The notes: generated by a model from the sequence alone, not told the origin. DNA of 64,000 nucleotides from Tachypleus tridentatus (GCF_004210375.1 NC_134834.1:92508170-92572169), one strand, 5' to 3'; shown: positions 56,901-63,747, counted from the stretch's first letter. Translations and numbers: made by a program.

Positions 56901-57337
56901 CGGTGGGTGGTGATGACTAGCTGCCTTCCCTCTAGTCTTACACTGCTAAATTAGGGACGGCTAGCACAGATAGCCCTTGAGTAGCTTTGTGCGAAATTCA
57001 AAACAAACCAGCTAGGGCAGGATCCAAAATGCTTCATTCTAGTTTATTTAAAGCCATCATTAATTTCCCAGATCAATGATCTGTATCAGAACATTCACAC
57101 CCACAGGAACATTTAAGAACAGGTGTGTGTTAATAACCTGGATGGATAAATTGATAAATCATGGTTGGAGTTCAGTCATAAGGTAAAGCAATATACTACT
57201 TAAAGGAATCTTACTTAAATAGTATGCAAAATATAATAAAAAAATAATGAAACAGGTGTACATACCTCAGCGTATTTATATTTAGTAATAACTGTAATTT
57301 CTTGTTCTGTAAAGTACCAAGTTACACATTTCACCAT
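11778..57337 (-). CDS. PIK3R1: PI3K class IA regulatory subunit (p85-like), 18 coding exons
   Basis: Regulatory subunit of class IA phosphoinositide 3-kinase: it binds and restrains the p110 catalytic subunit through the iSH2 coiled coil and recruits it to phosphotyrosine motifs at the membrane through two SH2 domains. Eighteen exons with GT-AG borders and matching phases join to 2385 nt (794 residues plus TGA) over 45.6 kb. Domains in order: SAM 25-93, half C1 finger 115-132, RhoGAP-like 148-345, proline-rich ALPPRR at 357-362, nSH2 400-497 (FLVR-type R425), iSH2 501-660, cSH2 688-784 (R713). D621 and N625 in LDREMN correspond to the human p85-alpha D560/N564 contacts with p110. The orthologue in Drosophila is Pi3K21B, which lacks the RhoGAP part; vertebrate p85 has SH3 where this protein has SAM and C1. 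The start ATG at 57337 has an in-frame TAA ten codons upstream. The family call is very safe; the exact N-terminal exon set is less so. Confidence 0.93.
11989..13000 (-). other. intron between exons 17 and 18
   Basis: About 1 kb of AT-rich sequence with no recognisable element. Confidence 0.85.
13001..13168 (-). CDS. PIK3R1: exon 17, cSH2 N-terminal half, residues 669-725
   Basis: Acceptor tgttcctccag and donor gtaagt (phase 2 to 2). [10 protein letters not shown] is the signature entry to the p85 C-terminal SH2 (DLPHHDEKTW). [10 protein letters not shown] carries the phosphotyrosine-binding R713. Confidence 0.97.
13710..13787 (-). CDS. PIK3R1: exon 16 (78 nt), end of iSH2, residues 643-669
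   Basis: Acceptor tttatctctag and donor gtaatg, phase 2 both sides. It encodes (M)[17 protein letters not shown], which aligns with the vertebrate MWLTQKGVRQKKLNEWL at the end of iSH2. Without it exons 15 and 17 would still join in frame, so skipping would silently drop 26 residues. Found by searching the intron for the missing motif; it is too short to appear as a normal open reading frame. Confidence 0.9.
13788..18004 (-). other. intron between exons 15 and 16
   Basis: 4.2 kb, AT-rich, with one small hAT-type MITE (13879-14016). The open stretches at 16030-16239 and 17171-17410 (plus) show no domain. Confidence 0.8.
13879..14016. mobile_element. hAT-like MITE, 138 bp
   Basis: Inverted ends CAGTGTTTCTCAACC and GGTTGAGGAACACTG with no coding content. 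Flanking octamers tgttatac and tattataa agree at six of eight positions, fitting an aged 8-bp hAT target duplication. Confidence 0.8.
18005..18181 (-). CDS. PIK3R1: exon 15, iSH2 coiled coil part 2, residues 584-643
   Basis: Acceptor atattgtag and donor gtaagt (phase 2 to 2). [20 protein letters not shown] and then [16 protein letters not shown] match the second iSH2 helix. D621 and N625 correspond to human D560 and N564, the polar contacts with the p110 C2 domain that are mutated in tumours. The upstream intron is about 10 kb and full of transposons. Confidence 0.97.
18758..19041 (-). mobile_element. tRNA-derived SINE, full length
   Basis: Antisense copy ending gccatgccgggccc, with a perfect 11-bp target duplication TGTAAAGAATG (18747-18757 and 19042-19052). 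Confidence 0.95.
19562..21183 (-). mobile_element. Tc1/mariner (Tc1-like) transposon with about 215-bp inverted repeats
   Basis: 1622 bp between TA dinucleotides. Outer ends CAGTCATGTGAAAAAGT on both sides; the inverted repeats run about 19562-19777 and 20969-21183 and include a second internal copy of the end motif (aaaaagttaggacaccc). Encodes a Tc1-type transposase on the minus strand. Both termini and the repeats are well preserved, so the insertion is moderately young, but the coding region carries stops. Confidence 0.93.
19836..20803 (-). pseudogene. Tc1-like transposase, disabled by three stops
   Basis: Reading starts near 20803 ([20 protein letters not shown]), goes through the HTH region ([17 protein letters not shown]) and the GRP hook (SGRPSKF), the first catalytic D ([11 protein letters not shown]), the KHGG block, MVWGCF, the second D ([11 protein letters not shown]) and [15 protein letters not shown]. 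Three in-frame stops: after NGF near 20729, after VNK near 20669, and within KHGG near 20234. The third catalytic acid of the usual NPIE motif is lysine here (NSIK). The copy cannot move by itself. Confidence 0.92.
23513..23796 (-). mobile_element. tRNA-derived SINE inside the DIRS remnant
   Basis: Antisense copy ending gccatgccggg, with a perfect 11-bp target duplication CAGAAGAAAGG (23502-23512 and 23797-23807). Confidence 0.95.
25200..26340 (-). pseudogene. DIRS-type reverse transcriptase/RNase H pseudogene
   Basis: [12 protein letters not shown] (family VPKKdG.WRP), [21 protein letters not shown] at the YLDDWL catalytic position (both aspartates lost), [16 protein letters not shown]. RNase [42 protein letters not shown]. 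Broken by several stops and frameshifts. The [15 protein letters not shown] sequence just downstream matches the region after RNase H in DIRS/Ngaro-type elements. Confidence 0.75.
26681..26755. repeat. 75-bp near-perfect inverted repeat
   Basis: Arms from TCTCAAGACAGCTGGT to its complement ACCAGCTGCCTTGAGA with about 5 mismatches in 37 bp, meeting at ttaattaaaataaa. A third, single copy of the arm lies at about 48625-48690, so it is the end of a repeat family present here in two opposed copies. Confidence 0.85.
28265..28515 (-). CDS. PIK3R1: exon 14, iSH2 coiled coil part 1, residues 501-584
   Basis: Acceptor atttttcag and donor gtaaga (phase 0 to 2). Charged, leucine-rich helix including [20 protein letters not shown] and [12 protein letters not shown], matching the first long helix of the p85 inter-SH2 antiparallel coiled coil that clamps the p110 adaptor-binding domain. 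Confidence 0.97.
28587..29452 (-). mobile_element. Tc1-like transposon remnant, 866 bp
   Basis: TA-flanked ends CAGTGCCTTGCAAAA and (minus) CAGTGACTTGCAAGCAAAAG. The minus strand at about 28600-28760 reads [22 protein letters not shown] and LSELEQFCK, the C-terminal part of a Tc1 transposase, with stops. It lies about 70 bp upstream of the exon 14 acceptor. Confidence 0.82.
29790..30515. mobile_element. probable non-autonomous DNA transposon
   Basis: Left part gggtagagtactgaaagtat and ttacttaagtat; right part acttaagtaaaagtaaaat, gactacttgagtaac, ttgttactccc. These AAGTA/TACTT-rich inverted ends resemble hAT-type MITEs widespread in aquatic animals. Ends and target duplication were not resolved. 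Confidence 0.5.
31959..32139 (-). CDS. PIK3R1: exon 13, nSH2 C-terminal half, residues 440-500
   Basis: Acceptor tacactttcag and donor gtaagt (phase 2 to 0). [29 protein letters not shown] and [10 protein letters not shown] follow the p85 nSH2 almost residue for residue. A 41-bp tandem repeat begins only about 55 bp upstream of its acceptor. Confidence 0.98.
32193..33175. repeat. minisatellite, 41-bp unit, about 24 copies
   Basis: Unit core gagaagcacgctcgagtact then attgcaattgcttctgacat. Left copies carry gcaattgc and agcacgctcgagt; middle copies gtaattac and agaacgctcgact; right copies a third mix, so the array is made of blocks of locally homogenised variants. It lies in the intron before exon 13, starting about 55 bp from that acceptor. 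Confidence 0.96.
34328..34426 (-). CDS. PIK3R1: exon 12, nSH2 phosphotyrosine pocket, residues 407-440
   Basis: Acceptor tttcctttcag and donor gtaaat (phase 2 to 2). [20 protein letters not shown] carries the SH2 phosphotyrosine-binding arginine R425 in the FLVR motif (FIVR here), followed by YTLTLR. Near-identical to vertebrate p85 at this stretch. Confidence 0.97.
35003..35153 (-). CDS. PIK3R1: exon 11, proline-rich linker and start of nSH2, residues 357-407
   Basis: Acceptor ttcctttcag and donor gtcaga (phase 1 to 2). ALPPRRSS is in the place of the p85 proline motif after the BH domain. A serine-rich linker follows, then [11 protein letters not shown], the diagnostic opening of the p85 N-terminal SH2 domain (EWYWGDISREEV in vertebrates). 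Confidence 0.95.
35874..36443. repeat. tandem repeat, 95-bp unit x 6
   Basis: Six copies starting aatgaattactttaaataa at 35874, 35969, 36064 and on, differing by a few substitutions (gtgagttctatg / gcgagttctacg). Confidence 0.96.
36878..36924 (-). mobile_element. SINE, severely truncated (47 bp)
   Basis: Only the tail and start of the body remain (tttgtttgttttgaatttta, then gagggctatctgca). Flanked by a perfect 12-bp target duplication CTAATTTAAAAG (36866-36877 and 36925-36936), so truncation happened at insertion, as in target-primed reverse transcription. Confidence 0.92.
37975..38372. repeat. unnamed interspersed repeat, copy 1
   Basis: Shares an ordered series of blocks with 41590-42030: acgtttgaaatgtatttagg, then ctttgcac, aaatctttt.t and ccaaattttgtgaagataca. 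Same orientation, moderately diverged. No coding capacity. Confidence 0.75.
39401..39501 (-). CDS. PIK3R1: exon 10, end of RhoGAP-like domain, residues 323-357
   Basis: Acceptor tacattttag, donor gtaatt, phase 2 to phase 1. It encodes [20 protein letters not shown] and then [12 protein letters not shown]. It fits the last RhoGAP helix of p85 (...I..IEILI...W) and runs into the proline-rich linker. Confidence 0.87.
40366..40867. repeat. minisatellite, 63-bp unit x 8, near-identical copies
   Basis: Eight almost perfect copies (tctctttcataactcattaa ... gacctataaccaaccacatc). The minus strand is open for 159 codons (40349-40828), repeating [20 protein letters not shown] plus one L, because the unit equals 21 codons. 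It lies inside an intron transcribed on the same strand. Treated as noncoding. Confidence 0.95.
41590..42030. repeat. unnamed interspersed repeat, copy 2
   Basis: Second copy of the repeat at 37975-38372; see there. The open stretch of 104 codons on the minus strand across it is not shared with copy 1 and is not considered a gene. Confidence 0.75.
43402..43609 (-). CDS. PIK3R1: exon 9, RhoGAP-like domain, residues 254-323
   Basis: Acceptor ttttctttcag, donor gtaaga, enters in phase 1 and leaves in phase 2, 208 nt. [20 protein letters not shown] matches RhoGAP helices (..LP..H...L..L...L), followed by a segment ending [11 protein letters not shown] in the position of the family's NLA..F.P..LR region, where p85 has its own variant. 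Confidence 0.9.
43610..46789 (-). other. intron between exons 8 and 9
   Basis: 3.2 kb with one SINE; otherwise AT-rich sequence with nothing recognised. Confidence 0.85.
44818..45089 (-). mobile_element. tRNA-derived SINE, full length
   Basis: Antisense copy ending gccatgctggg, with a perfect 11-bp target duplication TTTAGTATTCT (44807-44817 and 45090-45100). Confidence 0.95.
46790..46918 (-). CDS. PIK3R1: exon 8, RhoGAP-like domain core, residues 211-254
   Basis: Acceptor tgttattctag and donor gtaagt, phase 1 both sides. [20 protein letters not shown] and [18 protein letters not shown] match the strongest RhoGAP segment (D.H.VA..LK.YLR.LP.P.IP) and closely resemble p85 (YLLDLPNPVIP). Confidence 0.94.
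47278..47355 (-). CDS. PIK3R1: exon 7, RhoGAP-like domain, arginine-finger loop region, residues 185-211
   Basis: Acceptor ttcttaccag and donor gtatgg, phase 1 both sides. [20 protein letters not shown] aligns with the canonical G(I/L)FR.SG....V..L. The residue at the catalytic arginine finger is K190, and the SG that normally follows is also changed. GAP catalysis is therefore unlikely; GTPase binding may remain. Confidence 0.87.
48170..48570 (-). pseudogene. mariner-type transposase remnant
   Basis: Minus strand near 48410-48475 reads [20 protein letters not shown], the conserved mariner block around the third catalytic residue (YSPDLAP.D), followed by a degraded tail toward 48200 with stops. 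The N-terminal part is missing. Confidence 0.75.
48734..48847 (-). CDS. PIK3R1: exon 6, start of RhoGAP-like (BH) domain, residues 147-185
   Basis: Acceptor ttgattattag and donor gtaagt, phase 1 both sides. [15 protein letters not shown] and then [16 protein letters not shown] match the opening of the RhoGAP fold (VFG..L......P..L..C...IE..G), as in the p85 breakpoint-cluster-homology domain. Confidence 0.88.
49414..49436. repeat. (GT)n microsatellite
   Basis: Uninterrupted run of about 11 GT units. Confidence 0.95.
50236..50440 (+). mobile_element. old, diverged tRNA-derived SINE
   Basis: Starts ggacctggcatgacatggtg (tRNA-like head), has a weak B box (caaatttgaatctcc), a middle unlike the main SINE body, and ends aaaacaaacaaac. 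Different or older subfamily. It ends within ten bases of the exon 5 donor. Confidence 0.55.
50448..50543 (-). CDS. PIK3R1: exon 5, C-terminal half of a C1 zinc finger, residues 115-147
   Basis: Acceptor ttctttcag and donor gtaagt, phase 1 on both sides. [18 protein letters not shown] matches the second half of the C1 (phorbol-ester/DAG-type) finger, C-x4-H-x2-C-x7-C. The first half (H-x12-C-x2-C-x13-C-x2) is absent from the joined exon 4 and was not found in the 3-kb intron upstream. Typical C1 domains bind zinc with two full sites, so as joined this would be an incomplete finger. A skipped or lost phase 1-1 exon between exons 4 and 5 would explain it. Confidence 0.82.
50544..53578 (-). other. 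intron between exons 4 and 5
   Basis: 3 kb searched for the missing first half of the C1 finger without success. It contains single-ended hAT MITE fragments: ttaagaaacattg at 52253-52265 and cagtggtctctaacc at 52344-52358. Confidence 0.8.
53579..53633 (-). CDS. PIK3R1: exon 4, linker, residues 97-115 (last codon split)
   Basis: Short 55-nt exon: acceptor tttttatag, donor gtaggt, starts in phase 0 and ends in phase 1. It encodes [18 protein letters not shown]. The phase fits exon 5 exactly (G|AA gives Glu). No domain is recognised. It sits where the first half of a C1 finger would be expected to begin, but it does not contain the H-x12-C-x2-C pattern. Small size makes it the least certain exon. 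Confidence 0.65.
53919..53999 (-). CDS. PIK3R1: exon 3, SAM domain part 2, residues 70-96
   Basis: Acceptor tttacag and donor gtaagc, phase 0 both sides, 27 codons. [19 protein letters not shown] is the classic last SAM helix (G(I/V)...H...IL..I..L). The SAM domain therefore completes across exons 2 and 3. It ends in RTKEEL, a charged linker. Confidence 0.88.
54992..55126 (-). CDS. PIK3R1: exon 2, SAM domain part 1, residues 25-69
   Basis: Acceptor ttctgtag and donor gtaagt, phase 0 on both sides, exactly 45 codons. It shows the SAM hallmarks: W at the start of helix 1 ([11 protein letters not shown]), L.L..Y...F ([10 protein letters not shown]), then I.G.DL..L ([14 protein letters not shown]). 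SAM domains usually mediate homo- or hetero-oligomerisation. Vertebrate p85 has no SAM domain, so this segment marks a different N-terminus. Confidence 0.88.
55127..57265 (-). other. intron between exons 1 and 2
   Basis: 2.1 kb, AT-rich, with one full-length SINE. Confidence 0.75.
56738..57008 (+). mobile_element. tRNA-derived SINE, full length, sense orientation
   Basis: Begins ggcccggcatggccaagcgt, B box gggttcgcatcc, ends gaaattcaaaacaaac. Flanked by CAGCTAAGGTAGG and CAGCTAGGGCAGG (56725-56737 and 57009-57021), a 13-bp target duplication with two changes. Confidence 0.95.
57266..57337 (-). CDS. PIK3R1: exon 1 (first coding exon, start codon), residues 1-24
   Basis: Begins ATGGTG (G at +4, a reasonable Kozak context) and encodes [16 protein letters not shown] and a further eight residues, ending GAG|gtatg in phase 0. 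It leads straight into the SAM domain. An in-frame TAA lies ten codons upstream, so translation cannot start earlier within this exon. A possible acceptor (ccctcag at about 57356) just upstream suggests that the exon begins with 5' UTR and that a noncoding first exon lies further upstream. No obvious homology of these 24 residues to other proteins was recognised. Confidence 0.72.
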
Positions 57338-58780
57338 CAAGTGGGCCCTTACTGAGGGAGGGTCTTAAGACAAGTACTTGTTAATTATCTGATAGTTTTT
57401 AGTTAACAGAACCACAAGTGGAGAAGTGAATGAAACATTTTACTTTATATTAAACTAACTCCCAATTATAGTTTTCCGTGAACAAATCATCCGACTCAAA
57501 GACACGCTTCACATTTTTAAACTTGTGTCTCTTTTAATAAAATTTAAAAGCAGTTTCTGAAATTATTGTAAAATAAAGTTATTGATTTCTCCCTGGATAA
57601 TTACTGCAAGTTTTATTGATTTATTGTATGTTTGAAACTAGTGGAAGTAAACATTAGCAGTATCTCTTGTAGTTTCCATCTGTGGCAAACTAATTCCAAA
57701 ATACAGATAACCTTTACTGACATGCAACACAAAACTCTACAATAAAGCGTTACGGTTATGTCGCTTCTACTTCCTTAAGCCAGGCCAAGCAAATTAAGTT
57801 AAAGGTGACAGTTTTTCTGATGCAGCAATCCTGAAGGTGACATTGAAGCAGCTGAAAGCTGTCTGACACCTGCATATTCTTGCCTCTGATTCATACATGA
57901 AACCCGAGAGCAGCGAAATAAAACACATCCATCGCCAACATACAGTTTTTGCCATAGACAAGAAACACTTCAAACTTTGATCTCATTATATATATATATA
58001 TATTAACAGAGAGCTGATTCATGTAAAAACTTCCAACCCTTCCCTTGCAAAACGTGTAAATTGGCAAGTCACGCTCGTTGCTGAACCTACAATTCTAAAT
58101 TTACAGGATCATAAGACCTACTTACTGGTAGGTAGCTACAACAAGTTAACAGACTGGTTGAGTATGTGTACTGCAGTTAGATAAATACACGCTACAACCA
58201 CGTGTCTAACTCAGAGAAACCAGTGTCCTTGTACCTTGACAAACTAATAAAAGTGGAATATATCAGGAAATTTAATCAACAAGTCTACATGTTATGGCTG
58301 TGTTCAAAATAGATTATTTTCATATCAATTTGCATAATTCACTGAGTATGTATTATATACTCTTTATTATTTGTTTTGGTAAAATAGAGTTCAAGTCCGA
58401 ATACATGTTGCAGTAAGAGTGTTTTTGGTGATGCAACAACAAAAACCACTTCAACCACTTACATAATATAGATTCTGGCGCTAACTTAACTGCTACACCA
58501 CGAGAAATAATTATACAATAAGAAATTAACTGTTAAAAATTACACAAGATTTTACGATTTATAAATGTAAAAATTTAAATCGTAAACAACACGTACTGTA
58601 TGTAAAAAGAAAGACTACCTTATCACACGATACAAATGAAAAAAACGTACACAAACACAGTTTATATAAATTTGCAGAGCAGTAGTATAGATTGTAAAAA
58701 GCCAAAAACGAATTAAAAAAAGCCTTAAAACACTATTCACCAAAGACAGAGGTTTTAAGGTTCGATTGTTTGAGTTGATG
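57338..58780. other. 5' flank or 5' UTR/first intron of the PI3K gene
   Basis: No coding sequence seen. A TA run lies at 57987-58003. The promoter and any noncoding first exon should be here or further right, but no core promoter motif is convincing in this AT-rich sequence. Confidence 0.4.
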
Positions 58781-58784
58781 TACT

Positions 58785-58921
58785 CTTTTACCAGAGGTTT
58801 GACCGAATGTTATAACGCCCCAACGGCTGAAAGGGCGAGCACGTTTGGTGTTACGGTTATTCGAACCTGCAACCCTCAAATTAAGAGTCTAGAACCCTAA
58901 CCTACTGGCCATATCGGACCG
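58785..58921 (-). mobile_element. SINE, partial and diverged
   Basis: Head half only: ttataacgcc, cggctgaaagggcgagcacg, ttcgaacctgc. The body is missing. Confidence 0.85.
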
Positions 58922-59504
58922 GTTCGAAAGTTACACAACAGATGGTACCCACTGTTATCACAGTAATGTTTCTCAAGACCCGTATATCAAACAAAACGAT
59001 AACATTTCTCTAAGGTTACATTTCCTGTAGATATAATAACCTAATTATAGTAACAGAAAAATGTTATAAGAAATATTTTTTCTGTTGGGCGCGTACTCTT
59101 TGCCAACTCCTTCCAAGTAAATTATCTTTTACGCTCTTGACTAAATTCAATTAGCATCTAGATTATGGTTCTAAAATTTAATCACCACTTTGGTATTGCT
59201 TCTAGAGCTAATTAATTAAGCAGCAGAGCTGTCTGCCCAATAACACGTTTGCAAAAGGCTCATATTTTCCTGCAGGCTATAAGTTCAGTAATAAAGTATA
59301 TATTTTAAGTTAGTTACAAGGGACAACTTTGTGCTTCTTCACAATAATTAATTAATTTGGTCCATTACAAGATGCGGCAACACATTCGCCTACAAATAAA
59401 CATAAACGTATAATAAATCACAAAACATGCGATATCTCACCTAGCTGTGGAATATAATATGTAACATTCTACTTAGCTATAGTCTGTTTTTTTTGTGTTT
59501 TTTC

Positions 59505-59672
59505 GCTAGTCATCCATAATTTCCCAGTTAGTCAAAATCAACCACAGCCACCACTTGGGCTACACGTTTACTAACGAATAGTGGAATCCAGCGTCACATA
59601 ATAAAGCTTCCATAGCTGAGAGAGCGAGAAGGTTCGGTGAGAAGTATTCGAACTCGCCCACCGCAAGCTATT
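59505..59672 (-). mobile_element. SINE, old and degraded
   Basis: Recognisable pieces ctagtcatcc, cttgggctaca, aacgaatagtgga, gctgagagagcgag, attcgaact; many substitutions. Confidence 0.7.
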
Positions 59673-59760
59673 GATGTTTATGGCATTCAATTATTTTTAA
59701 CGCCCTGTTGAGTACAAATATCACTAATAAATATGGGTTTCAAAAAAACTCAGTTTATTA

Positions 59761-60016
59761 GTTTGAATTTCGCGCAAAGTTACACGAGGGCTATCTGCGC
59801 TAGCGGTCCCTAATGTAGTAGTGTAAAACTAGAGGGAAGACAGCTAGTCATCATTATCCACCAACAACTCTTGGGCTACTCTATTACCAACGAATAGTGG
59901 GATTGGCCGTAACATTATAACGCCCCCACTGCTGAAAGGGCGAGCATGTTTGGTGTGATGGGGATTTGAACCCGCGACCTTCGGATTACGACTCGAACGC
60001 CTTAACTTGCCGGGCC
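59761..60016 (-). mobile_element. tRNA-derived SINE
   Basis: Near-complete antisense copy from gaatttcgcgcaaagtta to cgccttaacttgccgggcca. No clear target duplication. Confidence 0.92.
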
Positions 60017-60593
60017 ACTATGAGTTTTCATGGGATTATTACTGGTAGCACTATGGCGAGTCAATTCACCATTTATACAAAACGTATCCCCTGTCAAAAA
60101 TACCTTCAGCGCAAAGTTTTCATCCGATCCCTTTTGCGATATGACCCATATCCAGGAAGTTACAGACATCTTGAGTCATCTTCTGATGATTTCTGTTGAT
60201 GAGAGCAAACCTACAAATGTGCTACCTGGGCTCTGCCCGCCATGACTATCGAGATCTGGTTTTTAGCCTCATAAGGCAACCTTTAAGATGTTCTCAGCTT
60301 TTACAGATGGAAACTATCTTGCTTAATAATCCACAGCTCATTTCTTTGACTCATTCCTACTTCCCTCACAATTTGGCTAGATGCCTTCGTTGAGTTTGCT
60401 GAAAGATGGCCTGCTACTGAAGACGTCTTCCATTGCTCTTATTGTCAGTAACATAATCAGTTTCACCGCACATGTGGAGCACATAAAAATCAGTGAGCGA
60501 GGCAAAATGAGTGATTCTGCCTGGGGTTAAGCTGTGCGGCGATGTGTTACTGATTCAATCCAAAATTCTCAAACAATGGGTTTTGCCCATTTG
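60017..60593. other. intergenic, no gene recognised
   Basis: Less AT-rich than the surroundings, with short overlapping plus-strand open frames (60030-60245, 60196-60393). No known domain, no starts with support, and part of one frame lies in the adjoining SINE. Confidence 0.4.
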
Positions 60594-60695
60594 TTGAGAG
60601 TTTCGCGCAAAAGCTACTCGAGGGCTATTTACGATGGTTAGACTGAAGGCAGCCAGACAACACTATCCATAGCCAATTCTTGCATTATTCTATTG
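60594..60695 (-). mobile_element. SINE fragment, decayed
   Basis: gagtttcgcgcaaaagctac, tcgagggctatttac, then degraded body sequence. Confidence 0.7.
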
Positions 60696-60714
60696 TGGTT
60701 CAGTTAATTTGAAA

Positions 60715-60938
60715 ATTCGTGCACAGCTACTCGAGGGCTATCTGCTCTAGTCATTCATAATGTGGCAATGAAAGACTAGAGGGAAGACAGCTAGTCATCA
60801 CCACCCATCGCAAACTCTTGGGCTACTATTTTACCAACGAATAGTGGAATTGACCGTGACATTATAACTCTCCCTAGCTAAAAGGGCGACCTTCGGATTG
60901 CGAGTCGAGTGCCTTAACCACCTGGCCATGCCGAGCCA
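60715..60938 (-). mobile_element. tRNA-derived SINE with internal deletion
   Basis: gctactcgagggctatctgc through aaagggcgacc, then ttaaccacctggccatgccg. The stretch between the body and the end of the head is shortened. Confidence 0.88.
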
Positions 60939-62640
60939 CTAATAGCGGGAGTTAGAAATATCAATGAGACGTATCATTTTTAAACAGCCCAGTAATTTTA
61001 CCAGTGTCTCTACACGTTATAGTAGAATTAAAAGTGGGAAAAAGAAACTGTAGCTGCTGTAATTTTCATATACAGAGCTCAAAAGTAAATATATAATAGT
61101 TATTCCATTTTTTGTAATGTGGTGGAAAAATTAAACTAGGAAAATTACAAGGTCTATAAGGGTAAAATCCGTGTTATAAAGATACAAGGTAGATGTTGAA
61201 ATATCGAGCAAAAAATGTAAAAAAAATATTCGTAATTTGATGTCCTATTAAATGCGCACTGTTCGTAGGCGCTTCATCCAGTAATAATTGCAAAGTATCA
61301 GACCAGGCTAATTTGGAGATTGTTAGACTAATTTTATTTTATTTGGGTCTTTGTAAACACACACTAAGACCGAAATGTATATTGTAAATATTTTTATTGT
61401 TAAGTAACTTTAAGAACGTATGAGTGAAGATGAAGAGCATATAACAACGTCTCAACTGTATTTTATCCGCTGATTCCCGTGCCTTTGAGTTTAATGCTAG
61501 GGCTCAGCAGACTGACAGGGATTCGACAGACACAGAAATGGTTCAGACGCCATTTACATCATCAAATTGCATGAATAACAGTCGTGAGCTATATTAATTT
61601 ACTGAAGTTTAACATTTATTAATTTTACACGACTCATTCACAAATCAGAATTAGGGTTAAGAATAATAACACGATATTATTTATATTTACTTGGATTGAC
61701 TTTACTTATCAGTAAACAAGAACTGGCAAACCGCTAAGATAGTCCGATATGTTCTCATTATGGGAAATAACTTTATCAATAATCCTCAGAACTTGTGATT
61801 GAGGTAAAAAAAAAAAGGAATGAATAACAATACGTTAAACAATACGCTGTACCCAGTGGCGTTTATGAATCAGCGAATTTACCAAATAATAAAGTTTGTT
61901 TTGAAAACATAAGCTAATAACGTGTTTGTATTAAGAATCAGAAATAACTTTGTTCCTGTGGTCCTAGCCTAATATACGTCATATATTAGTGTCCTTGTTC
62001 CAGATAATATATACAAGATGGACTATTTCAGCTCTGTCTAACTCGAGGTTCGAACCTCGAACTCACCGCTGACCCACTGGGGGTTACAAGATTAGCGATA
62101 TAAAAATCTCTCTAACGTTATATAAAAATTAGATGTATGCTATTTTATCTAAACATATTTGAAACACACCGTTTTTACATACATGAACATAGTCACAGCA
62201 TTCAAACCAACGTTTCAGGTTAATGATGTTGACGTATGAATTGAACTAGGTTTGTATATTCAGCTTTACGATCGTTACTTTAAGACATTCTGGTTCTAAA
62301 AACAGATATACAAAGATGTTTATTATTATTATACCTTTAGCTAGTAACTACCCCTCGTAAAATATTACAGCATTAACCGTGATACAGATATTACTATAGA
62401 TATCATTTATAATGTTAGTTTTACAAAAATAATTGCACCAATTTATGTATCTTTAAACTTCAAATTATCTTCTTATATTATATTCGTAAACAACGATTTA
62501 TAAGAATAATGAAGTGATTTATTTTTGAGGAGTACATACTATATTTTCGACTTATTACATAAGCTTAATGTGCTCCCATAGTGAAGTATATATGTGAATG
62601 TAATCTTCAATAATCAGGTACGTCATAGCAAACACCACTC
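60939..62640. other. intergenic, no gene seen
   Basis: AT-rich. A short piece at about 62048-62095 (gttcgaacctcgaactc ... cccactgggggt) looks like the head of the second, shorter SINE type. Confidence 0.45.
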
Positions 62641-62689
62641 GTCAGAATCGCATGCTGTAATGAAACCGTTAGGCCAACCTAAAAGTACA

Positions 62690-62950
62690 CCAAAAACCAA
62701 TCGTAAGATCAGTTACCATAAAAAACAGCACTTGTTGAACATCAAACCAACCGAGATATATTAAAAACCAGCCAGGAGATTAGACACAGTAAACAACAGT
62801 TGTTAGAATTACACTGCATAAAAACAGCACTTGCTGGTCATCAGACCAACCGAGAAATACTAATAGCCAGCCATGAGATCAGTCGTAGCAAACAGTAGTT
62901 ATAACTATACTCTGTATAAAAACAGCACTTATTATTCATCAGACCAAGCA
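62690..62950. repeat. degenerate tandem repeat, about 98-bp period, 3 units
   Basis: aaaacagcactt... followed by catca.accaa recurs at about 62722, 62821 and 62919, with ccagcca.gagat.ag and agtaaacaacagt / gcaaacagtagt between. Confidence 0.75.
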
Positions 62951-63747
62951 AAAGAGTTATAAAATGAGTCATCACAAACAGGCTTAAGACTGAAATATTA
63001 ATTCTTTAGAAACTAAAATGAAACACCAATACCGAAATAATGCTTAAAAACCGATTTTCCAAAACAGAGAAAATAACAGAATTAATACGAGTTATTTTCA
63101 CATAAAAGGAAAAGAATTTTAGCTGTTGTAATTTTCATACACACAAAATAAAAATACAGTAATTACCAAAAAGATTAAAATGTATAGTTGAGACTCTACG
63201 TCATAGTGTAACGATCAATAAACAAGATGTTGAATGCCGAATGACAAACAGCGCAATTATTCAACATGTTGTGTTCTAATGAATGTAATTCATTATTTTG
63301 AACTACTAAATATAGAGATAGCACTCATTCAGTCAGCTGCATTTGCAGCCACAAGAGCTCAGTCAGGCTATTTAAATCGAATAATATGATTGGCTATAAT
63401 TCACTCACACTATACAGTACGTATTGTATTTAGTAGTATCACTGAATGAATCTTAGACCTTTCTATCAGCAGCCCGAAACCTAGTTCATTATGTCACATA
63501 CTGTTCCATTTAAAACATAACTGTTAAATAAAATAACCCTAGCGTGCTTGCATGTGATGTAGTACAAAAAGAGAACGTAGTACGGTTCTTGATTTTTGAA
63601 ATCGTGATAATAAACGCTGAATATCTGATAAAATTACGATAATAAACAACGTGATTTTTCGAATTTTAAGTTAAAAAGGTTTCGTTTTAACCATAAAGGA
63701 GAACCTTAAATAGTATTGCGTTAGAAGAGACTGACGTGAAGCATGTT
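62951..63747. other. intergenic, no gene seen
   Basis: AT-rich sequence; nothing recognised on either strand. Confidence 0.45.

Noticed and set aside
60030..60393. Overlapping plus-strand open frames next to a SINE
   Set aside because: No domain, overlapping frames, and part of the sequence is SINE-derived.
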